Positions 51,329 through 60,012 of a stretch of 64,000 bases of DNA are shown here, one piece after another (the first letter of the stretch is position 1; each line of letters opens with the position of its first letter). The notes below the pieces were generated by a model. That model did no database searches and was not told the origin of the DNA. It saw nothing but the letters and a program-made list of their open reading frames with translations. The stretch comes from Planctomycetota bacterium (lineage in GTDB: Bacteria > Planctomycetota > UBA8742 > UBA2392). The translations under genes and the position numbers were made by a program. The stretch lies in contig JAJVIO010000065.1 of the NCBI GenBank assembly GCA_022071975.1, forward strand, positions 1 to 64,000, written 5' to 3'.

Positions 51329-52359
51329 CAGCCCAGGATCTCCTTCCAGGCCGCGAGGGCGCGGTCCACGTCTTCGGCGTCCACGTCGTTGTGGGTCACC
51401 ATGCGCCAGCGCGTGCCGAGATACAGCGCCAGCACCTGCTTCTCTCTCAGCCTGTCCAGCCAGCCGTCGAACTCGGACTCCCGCCCCGGCGCGCTGAAGT
51501 ACACGATGTTGGTGTGCACCGTGCCGATATCCAGCTTCAGCGCCTTCAGCTTCTTCAGGCCGGTCGCCAGCTTGTGGGCGTTGGCGTGGTCGTCTTTCAG
51601 CCGGCCGATCATCTTGGTGATGCTGACGATGCCGCAGGCCGCCAGCAGGCCGCTCTGGCGCATGCCTCCGCCGAGCTGCTTGCGCAGGTAGCGGCCGCGC
51701 TCGATGTCCGCGCGCGTGCCCACCAGCACGCTGCCGATGGGCGAGCACAGGCCCTTGCTCAGGCACACGCTCACCGTGTCGAAGGGCGCGCACATCTCTT
51801 TCAGTGACAGCCCCGTGGCCACGTGCGCGTTCCAGAGCCGCGCGCCATCCAGGTGGTATTTCAGACCGTGGCGCCTGGCGACATCCGCCAGCGCCAGCAC
51901 GTTCTCGTGGGGGATGATTGTGCCGCCCGCCGCGTTGTGGGTGTTCTCGACCGTGATCAGCGCAGTGCGCGGATTATGAATGTTCGACGGCCGTACCAGA
52001 TGTTCCACGGCCTCCGGGTCCATGGCGCCGAACTCGCCGTGCAAAGGGCGCACCTGCGCGCCGGCAATCAGCGCTAAAGCACCCGACTCGTTGTTATAGG
52101 TGTGCGCGCTGTATTCGCAGATGATTTCCTGTCCGCGCTGCGCGTGCAAAGCCATGGCGATCTGGTTCGACATGGTGCCGCTGGGCACGAACAGCGCTGC
52201 CTCTTTTCCCAGCAGGTCGGCGGTCATGGCCTCCAGCTTGTTGACCGTGGGCTCGGTGCCCAGCACGTCGTCGCCCAGTTCGGCCTTTGCCATGGCCTCA
52301 CGCATCTCGGGCGTGGGCAGGGTTACGGTGTCGGATCGAAAGTCGGATATCTCGTGCAT
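51328..52359 (-). CDS. ltaE: Low-specificity L-threonine aldolase
   Basis: 343 residues from the ATG at 52359 (GGAG 7 bases upstream). PLP enzyme splitting L-threonine/allo-threonine to glycine and acetaldehyde. FRSDTVTLPTPEMREAMAKA at the start, ALFVPSGTMSNQIA (PLP phosphate), ENTHNAAGGTI, YHLDGARLWNA (PLP ring Asp) and VSVCLSKGLCSPIGSV with the Schiff-base Lys. Length typical. Confidence 0.95.
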   Translation of the reverse strand: MHEISDFRSDTVTLPTPEMREAMAKAELGDDVLGTEPTVNKLEAMTADLLGKEAALFVPSGTMSNQIAMALHAQRGQEIICEYSAHTYNNESGALALIAGAQVRPLHGEFGAMDPEAVEHLVRPSNIHNPRTALITVENTHNAAGGTIIPHENVLALADVARRHGLKYHLDGARLWNAHVATGLSLKEMCAPFDTVSVCLSKGLCSPIGSVLVGTRADIERGRYLRKQLGGGMRQSGLLAACGIVSITKMIGRLKDDHANAHKLATGLKKLKALKLDIGTVHTNIVYFSAPGRESEFDGWLDRLREKQVLALYLGTRWRMVTHNDVDAEDVDRALAAWKEILG

Positions 52360-52377
52360 AGCTGGCTCCAACTGCGT

Positions 52378-52517
52378 GACGCGAAGTTCGCGAAGAGACG
52401 CGAAGAAACACAATGCAATCATGGGTGCACATCACGTGCTTTGAGCAGCTCCATTGCATTGCACTGGTGGTTTCAAAGCAGTTGCCTTCCTTCGCGCTAC
52501 TTCGCGCTCTTCGCGTC
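52378..52517. repeat. TTCGCG-rich inverted repeat in the ltaE-ansA divergent gap
   Basis: Left arm 52378-52405 and right arm 52490-52517, about 28 bases each, are imperfect inverse copies built of GACGCGAAG/CTTCGCGTC units. Inside, a second imperfect inverse pair (near 52410 and 52451) contains CAATGCAATC and CCATTGCATT. The whole fills most of the 201-base gap. Confidence 0.7.
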
Positions 52518-52560
52518 AAATGCCCTTTCACGTTGACTGGCGCAATCTACATTCATCGCC

Positions 52561-53535
52561 ATGGGAACTATGCCGAGAATCCGGCTGATCTTCACCGGCG
52601 GCACCATCAGCATGCGCGACGACGCCGGGCGCGGTGCCGTGCCCGTGCTGTCCGGCGCCGACCTGCTCAAGGACGTGCCCGGCCTGGGCGAGTTCTGCGA
52701 AGTGGACGTACACGATTTCGGACAGTTGCCCGGCCCGCACATGACGCCCGCCCGCATGTTCGAATTGTCAAAGCTGGTCGAAGCTACCTTCAAACAAGGC
52801 TTCGATGCGGCCGTGGTAACCCACGGCACCGACACTCTTGAAGAAACAGCCTACCTCACCGACCTGCGTCACCGCGGCGACCAGCCCGTGGTGTTCGTGG
52901 GCGCCATGCGCACCAGCAGCCAGCTTTCATGGGACGGCCCGGTCAACCTGTACGAGGCCTGCCGCGTCGGCGCTGACCCGCGCGCCAGGGGGCGCGGCGT
53001 GATGGTGGTGATGAACTCCACGGTGTTCGCGGCCGCCGAGGTAACCAAGACCTACACCGACGCGCTCGACACCTTCCAGGCGCCGGATGTCGGCCCGCTG
53101 GGGTTCTTCGACGGCCGCGAACTGCTCTGGAATCGCGTGCCGCGCCGGCGCTCGCTGGCCGCCGAGAACATTGAGCCGCGTGTCGGCATCGTGGTCGCCA
53201 GCGCGGGCGACGACGGCGACCTGATCGAGCACTGCCTGCGCCGTGGCGACAAGGGCCTGGTGATCGAAGCCCTGGGCCGCGGCAACCTGCCGCCGCCCAT
53301 GGCCGCCGCCGCCAAACGCGCCGTGGAAGCGGGCGTGCTGGTGGTGCTGACCTCGCGCTGCTGGGGCGGGCGCGTCAGCGGCACGTATGGATATGAAGGC
53401 GGCGGCGCACGGTTAAAGGAAGCAGGCATCGTGTTCGCCCCCGGCATCCCAGGGCACAAGGCGCGCATCCTGACCATGGCGGCACTCGGCGCGGGCATGG
53501 GCCCGCAGGAGCTGAAGCAGTGGCTGGCGGAATAG
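52561..53535 (+). CDS. ansA: L-asparaginase (type I-like)
   Basis: 324 residues. Hydrolyses asparagine to aspartate and ammonia. First catalytic Thr in RLIFTGGTISM; second block VVTHGTDTLEETAY; VVFVGAMRTSSQLSWDGP; then GLVIEALGRGNLPPPM and LTSRCWGGRVSGTYGYEGGG. No signal peptide, so cytoplasmic. A second Met at 52570 is an alternative start; neither has a clear ribosome-binding site. It overlaps the CoaB gene by 16 bases. Confidence 0.93.
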   Translation: MGTMPRIRLIFTGGTISMRDDAGRGAVPVLSGADLLKDVPGLGEFCEVDVHDFGQLPGPHMTPARMFELSKLVEATFKQGFDAAVVTHGTDTLEETAYLTDLRHRGDQPVVFVGAMRTSSQLSWDGPVNLYEACRVGADPRARGRGVMVVMNSTVFAAAEVTKTYTDALDTFQAPDVGPLGFFDGRELLWNRVPRRRSLAAENIEPRVGIVVASAGDDGDLIEHCLRRGDKGLVIEALGRGNLPPPMAAAAKRAVEAGVLVVLTSRCWGGRVSGTYGYEGGGARLKEAGIVFAPGIPGHKARILTMAALGAGMGPQELKQWLAE

Positions 53536-54209
53536 AAGGTGTCGAGGTGCTGATCACGGCCGGTCCCACCTACGAGTTTTTCGATGACGTACGCTACATC
53601 GGCAACCCCAGCACCGGCCGCATGGGAGTGGAACTGGCCGAGGCCGCGCGCAACAAGGGCGCGATCGTAACGCTGGTGATGGGCCCCACGCAGTTGATGC
53701 CGCCGCCCGGCATTCACTGGATACCCGTGGTGAGCGCGCAGGAAATGCTGCAGGCCGTGAAAGAGCGCTTTGCCGAGTGCCGCGTCTTCATAGCCAGCGC
53801 GGCTGTAAGCGACTACCGACCTGCCCGGCGCATCAAGGGCAAAGAAAAGAAGGGGCCGAAAACCAAGACGCTCGAGCTGGTGAGGAACCCGGACATCCTG
53901 AAAACCGTCACCAAGGGCCGCAGCAGTGAGCAGGTGATCGTGGGCTTCAGCCTGGAGTCCGACAACCTGCTGAAAAATGCGCGCAAGAAGATGACCGCCA
54001 AGCGCTGCGACCTGATGGTCGTCAACAGTCCCGGCCACTTCGGCGAAGCGCGCGAACACGTCTGGATATTGAACAAGCACGGCGTGGTGAAAGAGATGCC
54101 GCCCGCCGGCAAGAAGCAGGTGGCGGCGCAGATCATCCAGCTGGTGGACGCCAGCCTGCGCCGTGAAATCCTGCCCGTGGCTCAACGCTTTGAGGACATC
54201 AAGCCATGA
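53520..54209 (+). CDS. coaB: Stand-alone CoaB: phosphopantothenate--cysteine ligase domain
   Basis: 229 residues, GTG start with AGGAG 8 bases upstream, inside the end of the asparaginase gene. VLITAGPTYEFFDDVRYIGN, NPSTGRMGVELAEAARNKGA, SAAVSDYRP (dimer/active strand), VGFSLESDN and DLMVVNSP match the C-terminal half of bifunctional CoaBC (Dfp). The CoaC flavoprotein decarboxylase half, with its HxxxxD/PAMN motifs, is absent, so decarboxylation must be done by a separate protein. Overlaps the FAH gene by 4 bases. Confidence 0.92.
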   Translation: MAGGIEGVEVLITAGPTYEFFDDVRYIGNPSTGRMGVELAEAARNKGAIVTLVMGPTQLMPPPGIHWIPVVSAQEMLQAVKERFAECRVFIASAAVSDYRPARRIKGKEKKGPKTKTLELVRNPDILKTVTKGRSSEQVIVGFSLESDNLLKNARKKMTAKRCDLMVVNSPGHFGEAREHVWILNKHGVVKEMPPAGKKQVAAQIIQLVDASLRREILPVAQRFEDIKP

Positions 54210-55069
54210 TGCGATTCTTCGCTTTTGAGCTGGACGGCGACACCCGCCTTGGCGTCGAGCGCGCGGGTGTGCAGCACGACATCACCCGCGGTGCCGTGCG
54301 CGACTTCGGCAAACGCTTGCTTATCGAGTTTCTTCATGAAGACGAACTCGACTCGCTGATCGGCGCCATAGAGGACCAGTCCCTGCTGCTGGAGGAAATG
54401 CCAGGCCACTTCAACTGGCTGCCGCCCATCCCGCGCCCCGGCAAGATCCTCGCCATGGTGCAGAACTACCGAAAGCACGCGGCCGAGTTCGGCAACGAAG
54501 CGCCGCCGGCGCCGGTCTGGTTCGGCAAGATCAGCAGTTCACTGACCGGCCACGAAACCACCATCCGCATCCCGTCGTGGGTAGACGGCCGTGTGGACCA
54601 CGAAGTCGAGCTCGCGGCCGTTATGGGCCAGCGCGCCAAGGAAGTGCTGGCCGACACGGCATTGGGGCTGGTGGCGGGCTACACGATTGCGAACGACATG
54701 AGCGCCCGTCGCATCCAGAAGGATGACCGCGAGAACAAACACCCCTGGCTGCGCTGCAAGAACTTTGACACCTTCACGCCCATGGGGCCGTATTTCGTGC
54801 CGGCGCGCTACGTGTCGGACCCGCAGGCGTTGAGAATCATGTGCCGCGTGAACGGCGAAACGCGCCAGGACGCGACCACGGCCGACATGATCCACCCGGT
54901 AAACAAGATCGTGGCCGAAATGTCGCGCTGGATGACGCTGGAGCCCGGGGACGTTATCTGTACGGGCACGCCGGAGGGCGTCTACAACCTGCGCGACGGC
55001 GACGTGTGCGAGTGCGAAATCGCGGGACTGGGCATCCTGCGCAACCCGGTCTCAAGGCCGGCGCCATAG
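54206..55069 (+). CDS. Fumarylacetoacetate-hydrolase family protein
   Basis: 287 residues. FAH fold: IPRPGKILAMVQNYRKHAAE, RVDHEVELAAVMG (metal ligands Glu/Glu), VAGYTIANDMSARRIQKDD, CKNFDTFTPMGPY and EPGDVICTGTPEGVY. Family members cleave C-C bonds of acylpyruvates or 2-keto acids with Mg or Mn. N-terminal 70 residues form a small extra domain. It overlaps coaB by 4 bases and abuts the DHH gene. Confidence 0.93.
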   Translation: MMRFFAFELDGDTRLGVERAGVQHDITRGAVRDFGKRLLIEFLHEDELDSLIGAIEDQSLLLEEMPGHFNWLPPIPRPGKILAMVQNYRKHAAEFGNEAPPAPVWFGKISSSLTGHETTIRIPSWVDGRVDHEVELAAVMGQRAKEVLADTALGLVAGYTIANDMSARRIQKDDRENKHPWLRCKNFDTFTPMGPYFVPARYVSDPQALRIMCRVNGETRQDATTADMIHPVNKIVAEMSRWMTLEPGDVICTGTPEGVYNLRDGDVCECEIAGLGILRNPVSRPAP

Positions 55070-56134
55070 ATGTTCAATGCAACCGGGCTGGTTCGGCAGG
55101 ATGAAGTGATCGACACGGGCTTCAGGAGTTATCAGCGCGCCGCCGAGCTGATCAAGGCCGGCAGGCGTTTCGTGATCGGCGGCCACCCGTCCATGGACGG
55201 CGACGCCATCGGCAGCCTGTATGCCCTGCACCACGCGCTGACGGCCGCCGGGCGCGAGTGCCTGGCGGTGACCCAGGACGCGGGCCTGGGCAAGTACGAG
55301 TTCCTTGACGGGTCAATGGTGCTGAAGACACTCGACGAGGTGCCCGTCACGCTGGACGGCTACGACACGGCATTGATCGTGGATTGCGGCGCCCAGAGCC
55401 GCGCCCGCGCCATCCTCGAGCGCCTGGCGCCCGGCACCAAAGTCGTCAATCTCGACCACCACATCGACAACCCCGGCTTCGGCGACGCGGCCGTGGTGAT
55501 ACCGGACGCCAGCAGCACCGGCGAAGTTGTTTACAACACGCTGAAGCTGGCGGGCATACCGCTGAACCGCCGCGCGGCGGAGGCGCTGTTTACGGCGATC
55601 GTAACCGACACCGGCCGCTTCAGCTTCAGCAACAGCACGCCGGATTCGTACCGCATCGTGGCGGACTTGATCGAGCAGTTCGAGCTGAACGTCTCCGAGC
55701 TGACGGGCATGATCTACCGCGCCAAGACCCCGCAGCGCCTGAAGCTGGAGGCGATGGTCGCGGCAGGCGTCGAGACTCGCCTGGACGGCAAGGTGGTGAT
55801 CGCACGGGTCACGCGCGCCATGCTGGATGCCACCAGCTGCAGCGAAGCCGAGGCCAACGAGATGATCGTTATTCCGAAGTCGCTCAAAGGCGGCATGGTC
55901 ACCATTCTGTTCCGGGAAATGGGACCAACCGAACTCAAAGTCAGCCTGCGCAGCGAAGGCCAGATGGCCGTCAACGACATCGCCGCCAAGTTCCGCGGTG
56001 GGGGACACCTGCGCGCCGCAGGCTTCCAGGTTCACGGCCGCCCCGTGGCCGAGGCTGAAGCCGAAATCATTGAGGCAGTCACCACCGCCCTGGAAAACAC
56101 GCTCAAGCAAACCGGCGGTCGTATCATTGTGTAG
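55070..56134 (+). CDS. DHH/DHHA1 phosphoesterase (nanoRNase NrnA-like)
   Basis: 354 residues. DHH domain: GGHPSMDGDAIGSLYALH, ALIVDCG, NLDHHIDNPGFG and VTDTGRFSFSNS; DHHA1 domain at the end with FRGGGHLRAAGFQV. These Mn-dependent enzymes degrade nano-RNAs, pAp or cyclic-dinucleotide products. All metal-binding blocks are intact; the usual N-terminal His-Asn-Pro becomes His-Pro-Ser. It starts 0 bases after the FAH stop, in the four-gene run ansA-coaB-FAH-DHH. Confidence 0.92.
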   Translation: MFNATGLVRQDEVIDTGFRSYQRAAELIKAGRRFVIGGHPSMDGDAIGSLYALHHALTAAGRECLAVTQDAGLGKYEFLDGSMVLKTLDEVPVTLDGYDTALIVDCGAQSRARAILERLAPGTKVVNLDHHIDNPGFGDAAVVIPDASSTGEVVYNTLKLAGIPLNRRAAEALFTAIVTDTGRFSFSNSTPDSYRIVADLIEQFELNVSELTGMIYRAKTPQRLKLEAMVAAGVETRLDGKVVIARVTRAMLDATSCSEAEANEMIVIPKSLKGGMVTILFREMGPTELKVSLRSEGQMAVNDIAAKFRGGGHLRAAGFQVHGRPVAEAEAEIIEAVTTALENTLKQTGGRIIV

Positions 56135-56146
56135 CCGGTGGCGGTG

Positions 56147-56168
56147 GGCCCGACAATCTTGTCGGGCC
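56147..56168 (+). terminator. Terminator-like hairpin after the DHH gene
   Basis: GGCCCGACA/TGTCGGGCC stem around 56147-56168 with a tiny loop, 13 bases after the stop; no strong T-tract. Confidence 0.6.
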
Positions 56169-56192
56169 TGAGCTTTCGTCTACACTCGCGCC

Positions 56193-57023
56193 ATGCCTAT
56201 CAACCGCTCGCAACTTGCACGGCAACTTCGCGGCCACGTGGAACTGCTGGCGGCAGGCGGCATGCGCGAGGTCGGCGTCAAGCCCAGGCGCTCTGTGAAA
56301 CCACAGACCGCGAAAGCGCCGGCAGCCGGAAATCCGGCACCTGTCAAATCATCAGCTGCGCCGGCAAGCCCGAAAAGTGCAGCCGGTTTCAAGCCTGTGA
56401 TCGTGCCTTCCGTGGCCCTGGACGAATTGAAGCAGCACGCCAGCCCCCAGGCCCGCGCCCTTGAGCCCGTGGCCGAGGCCGTGCGCGTATGCGCCAGCTG
56501 CGGCCTGTGTGAAACCCGCACCCAGACCGTGTTCGGTACCGGCGACCCGCGCTCGCCCCTGATGATCATCGGCGAAGCGCCCGGCGGCGACGAAGACGTG
56601 AAGGGCCTGCCTTTCGTGGGCCGCGCCGGCAAGCTGCTGACCGACATCATCGAAAAGGGCATGAAGTACAAGCGCGAACACGTCTACATCGCCAACGTGC
56701 TGAAGTGCCGGCCGCCCGGCAACCGCAACCCGGAGCCCCACGAGATTGAGGCCTGCCGCGGCTACCTGGAGATGCAGATCGAGGTCATCAACCCCAAGGT
56801 GATCCTGGCGGTGGGCCTGTTCCCGGCCCAGTGGCTGACCGGCAAGAAGATCGCCATCGGCAAACTGCGCGGCGAAGTGCACGAGGTTAACGGCCGCAAG
56901 GTGATCTGCACCTACCACCCCGCTTACGTGCTGCGCAACTACACGGTGGAAACCCGCAAGAAGGTGCACGAAGACGTGCTGCTGGCCGTCAACATCCTCG
57001 GCCCCGGCCCATTGGTAGGTTGA
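56193..57023 (+). CDS. Family 4 uracil-DNA glycosylase (4Fe-4S)
   Basis: 276 residues. Removes uracil from DNA. Catalytic block MIIGEAPGGDEDVKGLPFVG with the family-4 GEAPG motif, YIANVLKCRPPGNRNP, AVGLFPAQWL and CTYHPAYVLRN with the late HPA motif. Cysteines CASCGLCETR and KCRPPG, plus ACRG, are suited to bind the iron-sulfur cluster. The first about 80 residues are a Lys/Pro/Ala-rich extension with an initial helix. It stands alone between terminators. Confidence 0.93.
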   Translation: MPINRSQLARQLRGHVELLAAGGMREVGVKPRRSVKPQTAKAPAAGNPAPVKSSAAPASPKSAAGFKPVIVPSVALDELKQHASPQARALEPVAEAVRVCASCGLCETRTQTVFGTGDPRSPLMIIGEAPGGDEDVKGLPFVGRAGKLLTDIIEKGMKYKREHVYIANVLKCRPPGNRNPEPHEIEACRGYLEMQIEVINPKVILAVGLFPAQWLTGKKIAIGKLRGEVHEVNGRKVICTYHPAYVLRNYTVETRKKVHEDVLLAVNILGPGPLVG

Positions 57024-57070
57024 CCGTTTCGCTCCATTGTGCGGCTTTGTCGGCGCGCTAAAACGGCCGG

Positions 57071-57202
57071 ATGCCGCTGTACCAGATCATTCTGCTGGCG
57101 CTGTCGATCCTGCTTGGGATCGGGATCTTCATCTTCATCATCACGTACATCAACCGCGTGGCGAAGGAAGAAGAAGCTACTCGTGAAAAATCTGGGCCGT
57201 GA
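57071..57202 (+). CDS. Possible 43-residue single-pass membrane protein
   Basis: Begins MPLYQIILLALSILLGIG and continues as one long hydrophobic helix (to about 27) with a short charged tail (VAKEEEATREKSG). No good ribosome-binding site. Its end overlaps the 3' end of the convergent AMMECR1 gene by 26 bases. Accepted on hydrophobicity and the otherwise empty gap; it may be spurious. Confidence 0.4.
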   Translation: MPLYQIILLALSILLGIGIFIFIITYINRVAKEEEATREKSGP

Positions 57203-57737
57203 ACGTGAAGATGTGCGTCGCGGGGTCTTTCCAGGCCCCGCGGTGCAGGCCCGCCTTGCGGCAGGTCTCGCCAAGGAACGTCTCGGCATCCCAGCCGTAG
57301 CGCTCGGCTACCTGCGGCAACAGCACCCCTGAAAACGGGCCGTTGTGCACCAGCAGGCCGTGCAGGCCGGGCTTCACGTCTTCCGGCCGTGTGCGCTTCA
57401 TGGGTGACAGCACGCTGATCTCGTAAACCAGGTCCGCCAATTCGCCTTCTGTTACCGGCTCAAAGCGCGTGTCGTGTGTGCCGGCCGCTATTCCCAGGTC
57501 GATCAGCAATTCGCCCAGCGGACCTTCGCCGATCAGGTGGCCGATGCAACCGCGCAATTCGCCGTCGCGGGTATGGATGGTGACGAAAGCGCCGAGCGGG
57601 TCTGCCAGGCCGCCACTGAAAGGTGCTTCAACCTTCAATTTCTCGCCCGTGCGCACCCACTGCTCCAGGCTGCGGCGCGCGAGTTTCAGGCCTTCGCGGC
57701 CCTCGGCCTCGCTCAGTGGTCCCTGTACTTCCGTCAT
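57177..57737 (-). CDS. AMMECR1-domain protein
   Basis: 186 residues. LGAFVTIHTRDGELRGCIGH with the invariant LRGCIG, RFEPVTEGELADLVYEISVL, LHGLLVHNGPFSGVLLPQVA and FLGETCRKAGL. AMMECR1 proteins are conserved from archaea to humans and often co-occur with Memo-like and radical SAM proteins; biochemical function is unsettled. No Memo gene is beside it here. Confidence 0.93.
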   Translation of the reverse strand: MTEVQGPLSEAEGREGLKLARRSLEQWVRTGEKLKVEAPFSGGLADPLGAFVTIHTRDGELRGCIGHLIGEGPLGELLIDLGIAAGTHDTRFEPVTEGELADLVYEISVLSPMKRTRPEDVKPGLHGLLVHNGPFSGVLLPQVAERYGWDAETFLGETCRKAGLHRGAWKDPATHIFTFTAQIFHE

Positions 57738-57841
57738 TGACTATGTCCTTGCCGTTTCGGCGCAGGCGAATATGCTCCGGCCTTCGCATCATACGAGCTT
57801 CGGCAAGCGGCCGAAACCAGCCTGCAGACCGCGAGAGAAAC

Positions 57842-58591
57842 ATGGATATCATCGTTTGCATCCGCCGCGCGCCTACCACTGACGCGCGCATCAAGCCGGC
57901 CTCCGACGGCAAGAACTACGACCCCGCCGGCGTGAACTACGACATCAGCGAATACGACAAGTTCGCGATCGAGGCCGGCATCCTGCTGAAGGAAAAGCAC
58001 GGCGGCACCGTCACCATCCTGACGCTCGGCCCCTCGGCCGCGACCAAGGAGATGCGCACCGCCATCGCCATGGGCTGCGACGCCGCGCATCTGCTGGTGA
58101 GCGACGCCAACCACGACTCCTGGGCCACCGCGCAAGCGCTGGCAGACAAGATCAAAACCCTGCCGCACGACATGGTGCTGTTCGGCTGGAACTCGGTCGA
58201 CAACCAGTCTTCGGCCACCGGCCAGATGGTCGCGGAGTTGCTCGGCCTTCCCAGCGTCAGCGTCGCCGTCGCGCTCGATGTCGCGGACGGCCAGGCCACC
58301 GTGGACCGCCTGGCCGCAGGCGGCAACCGCGAGCGTTACAGCGTGAAGCTGCCCGCCGTGGTCACCTGCACCAAGGGGCTGAACAAGCCGCGCAGCGCCA
58401 ACATGAAGGGTATCATGGCCGCCAAGAAGACGGCCGTGCCCGAAACGCCCGCCAACGCGCCTGCTGACGGCGTGGCAGTCGTGAAGCTTGATCCGCCACC
58501 CGCGCGCCCCGAAGGCAAGATCGTCGGCAAGGGCGCCGAGGCGGCCGCCGTGCTGGCCAAGCTGCTGCGTGAAGAAGCCAAGGTAATCTGA
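57842..58591 (+). CDS. etfB: Electron transfer flavoprotein beta subunit
   Basis: 249 residues from the ATG at 57842. Binds AMP and, with EtfA, carries electrons from acyl-CoA and similar dehydrogenases. IIVCIRRAPTTDARIKPA, YDKFAIEAGILLKEKHGG, TILTLGPSAATKEMRTAIAM, GWNSVDNQSSATGQMVAELL and VTCTKGLNKPR. The C-terminal third is Ala/Pro/Lys-rich. Forms an operon with etfA (20 bases apart). Confidence 0.96.
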   Translation: MDIIVCIRRAPTTDARIKPASDGKNYDPAGVNYDISEYDKFAIEAGILLKEKHGGTVTILTLGPSAATKEMRTAIAMGCDAAHLLVSDANHDSWATAQALADKIKTLPHDMVLFGWNSVDNQSSATGQMVAELLGLPSVSVAVALDVADGQATVDRLAAGGNRERYSVKLPAVVTCTKGLNKPRSANMKGIMAAKKTAVPETPANAPADGVAVVKLDPPPARPEGKIVGKGAEAAAVLAKLLREEAKVI

Positions 58592-58611
58592 ATCCGGGTC
58601 GAGGTAGAGCC

Positions 58612-59589
58612 ATGTCGGACGTTCTGGTTTTCGTAGAGTTTTCGGACGGCGCAGCAACCAAGGCGGGTCTGCAGGCGCTGGGCGCCGGCAGCACGCTGGC
58701 CAAGGCGCTCGGCGGCAAGGCCATCGCCCTGGTAATCGGCAACAACGCCAGTGAGCTGGGCAAGCACGGCGCTGATCGCGTGCTGGTGGCCGGCGGTGAT
58801 GCTGTCGGCAGCTACAGCCCGGACGGCTTCGCCCGCATCGTGGCCGAGCACGCCAGGTCAACCGGCGCCGCGGCGGTGCTGGCCAGCGCCACGCCCATGG
58901 GCAAAGACTTCTTCCCGCGTGCGGCGGCCATCGCCAAATGCGGCCTGGCAGCCGACTGCGTTGAGCTGAAGGTTGAAGGCGGCAAGCCTCGCGCGGTGCG
59001 CCCGGTGTTCGCGGGCAAGGCGCTCGCCACAGTGGAAGCACCCGGCACACTTTGGGCAACGCTGCGGCCCAACGTGTTTGCGGAAGTCAGCACTGGCAAC
59101 AGCGCGGCGCCGGAGACGGTGCCAGTCACCTTCGGCCCCGGCGACCTGAAAGCTGTGGTGAAAGAGATCGTGGCCGGCGTGAAGGGCAAGCTGGACGTGG
59201 CCGAGGCTGAAATCGTGGTAAGCGGCGGTCGCGGCCTGAAAGACCCTGCCGGTGAAGGCAAACAGAACTGGGCGAACCTCGATGCGCTGGCCGAAGCGCT
59301 TGGCGCGGCAACCGGCGCTTCGCGCGCGGTGGTGGACGCCGGCTGGCGCCCGCACGGCGAGCAGGTGGGGCAGACCGGCAAGACGGTCAGCCCGAAGCTG
59401 TACATCGCGTGCGGAATCTCGGGCGCGATCCAGCACCTGGCGGGCATGAGCGGCTCCAAGGTGATCGTCGCGATCAACAAAGACGACAACGCGCCGATCT
59501 TCAAAGTGGCTGACTACGGCATCGTGGGCACGGTGGAAGACGTGGTGCCTGCGCTGACCGCGGCCTTGAAAGAAACGCTCGGTTCGTAG
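58612..59589 (+). CDS. etfA: Electron transfer flavoprotein alpha subunit
   Basis: 325 residues. Carries the [45 protein letters not shown] and [19 protein letters not shown], then [16 protein letters not shown]-terminal domain [16 protein letters not shown] is typical. No ETF:quinone oxidoreductase or acyl-CoA dehydrogenase adjoins, though a divergent acyl-CoA-synthetase-like gene follows after a long gap. Confidence 0.96.
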   Translation: MSDVLVFVEFSDGAATKAGLQALGAGSTLAKALGGKAIALVIGNNASELGKHGADRVLVAGGDAVGSYSPDGFARIVAEHARSTGAAAVLASATPMGKDFFPRAAAIAKCGLAADCVELKVEGGKPRAVRPVFAGKALATVEAPGTLWATLRPNVFAEVSTGNSAAPETVPVTFGPGDLKAVVKEIVAGVKGKLDVAEAEIVVSGGRGLKDPAGEGKQNWANLDALAEALGAATGASRAVVDAGWRPHGEQVGQTGKTVSPKLYIACGISGAIQHLAGMSGSKVIVAINKDDNAPIFKVADYGIVGTVEDVVPALTAALKETLGS

Positions 59590-59616
59590 TTTCCCAAAAT
59601 TGCCTTGAGTCGCAGT

Positions 59617-59637
59617 AAGCCCGCAATTTGCGGGCTT
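59617..59637 (+). terminator. Terminator hairpin after etfA
   Basis: 9-bp perfect stem AAGCCCGCA/TGCGGGCTT (59617-59625 with 59629-59637), loop ATT; no T-run after it. Confidence 0.6.
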
Positions 59638-60012
59638 GTGGGCGATTGCCGACGAGTTATCCACAATTTATGGGGAATTCGCGTCTGGGTGTGTCAGTTG
59701 AAGACGACATGAAGGGCCCACGAATTTTACAAAATATGCTTTATAAAATGGATCTGTACCAACACACCTAAACCTCGGTTCTTTCGTATGTTAGCGAGTA
59801 CCATCCAAATCACCCCCCGCAGGGGCGATGCGCCTCAAAACTAATGCATCCTTCACGCATTCTGGCCCTCCCCGTCCTACAGCTGGAATACTGACAGTTT
59901 CTCCACATTTCGTGTGGGTATTCTCCTTCGTCTTTCTGACACACCCCAAACCCGCTTGTGCAGAAACGCGCCTTCTATAACCTGACCGGCGCTTCTCAGG
60001 CCCGGAGCCAAC
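59638..60012. other. Gene-free, AT-richer 375-base gap with DnaA-box-like sites
   Basis: TTATCCACA at 59657-59665 is a perfect consensus DnaA box; TTCTCCACA at 59899-59907 differs by one base. Between them lies an AT-rich stretch (about 59724-59752) with ATTTTACAAAATATG and TTTATAAAATGG. No open frame is credible. It could be a long regulatory region of the synthetase-like gene at 60013, or a replication-initiation element; evidence is thin. Confidence 0.4.
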
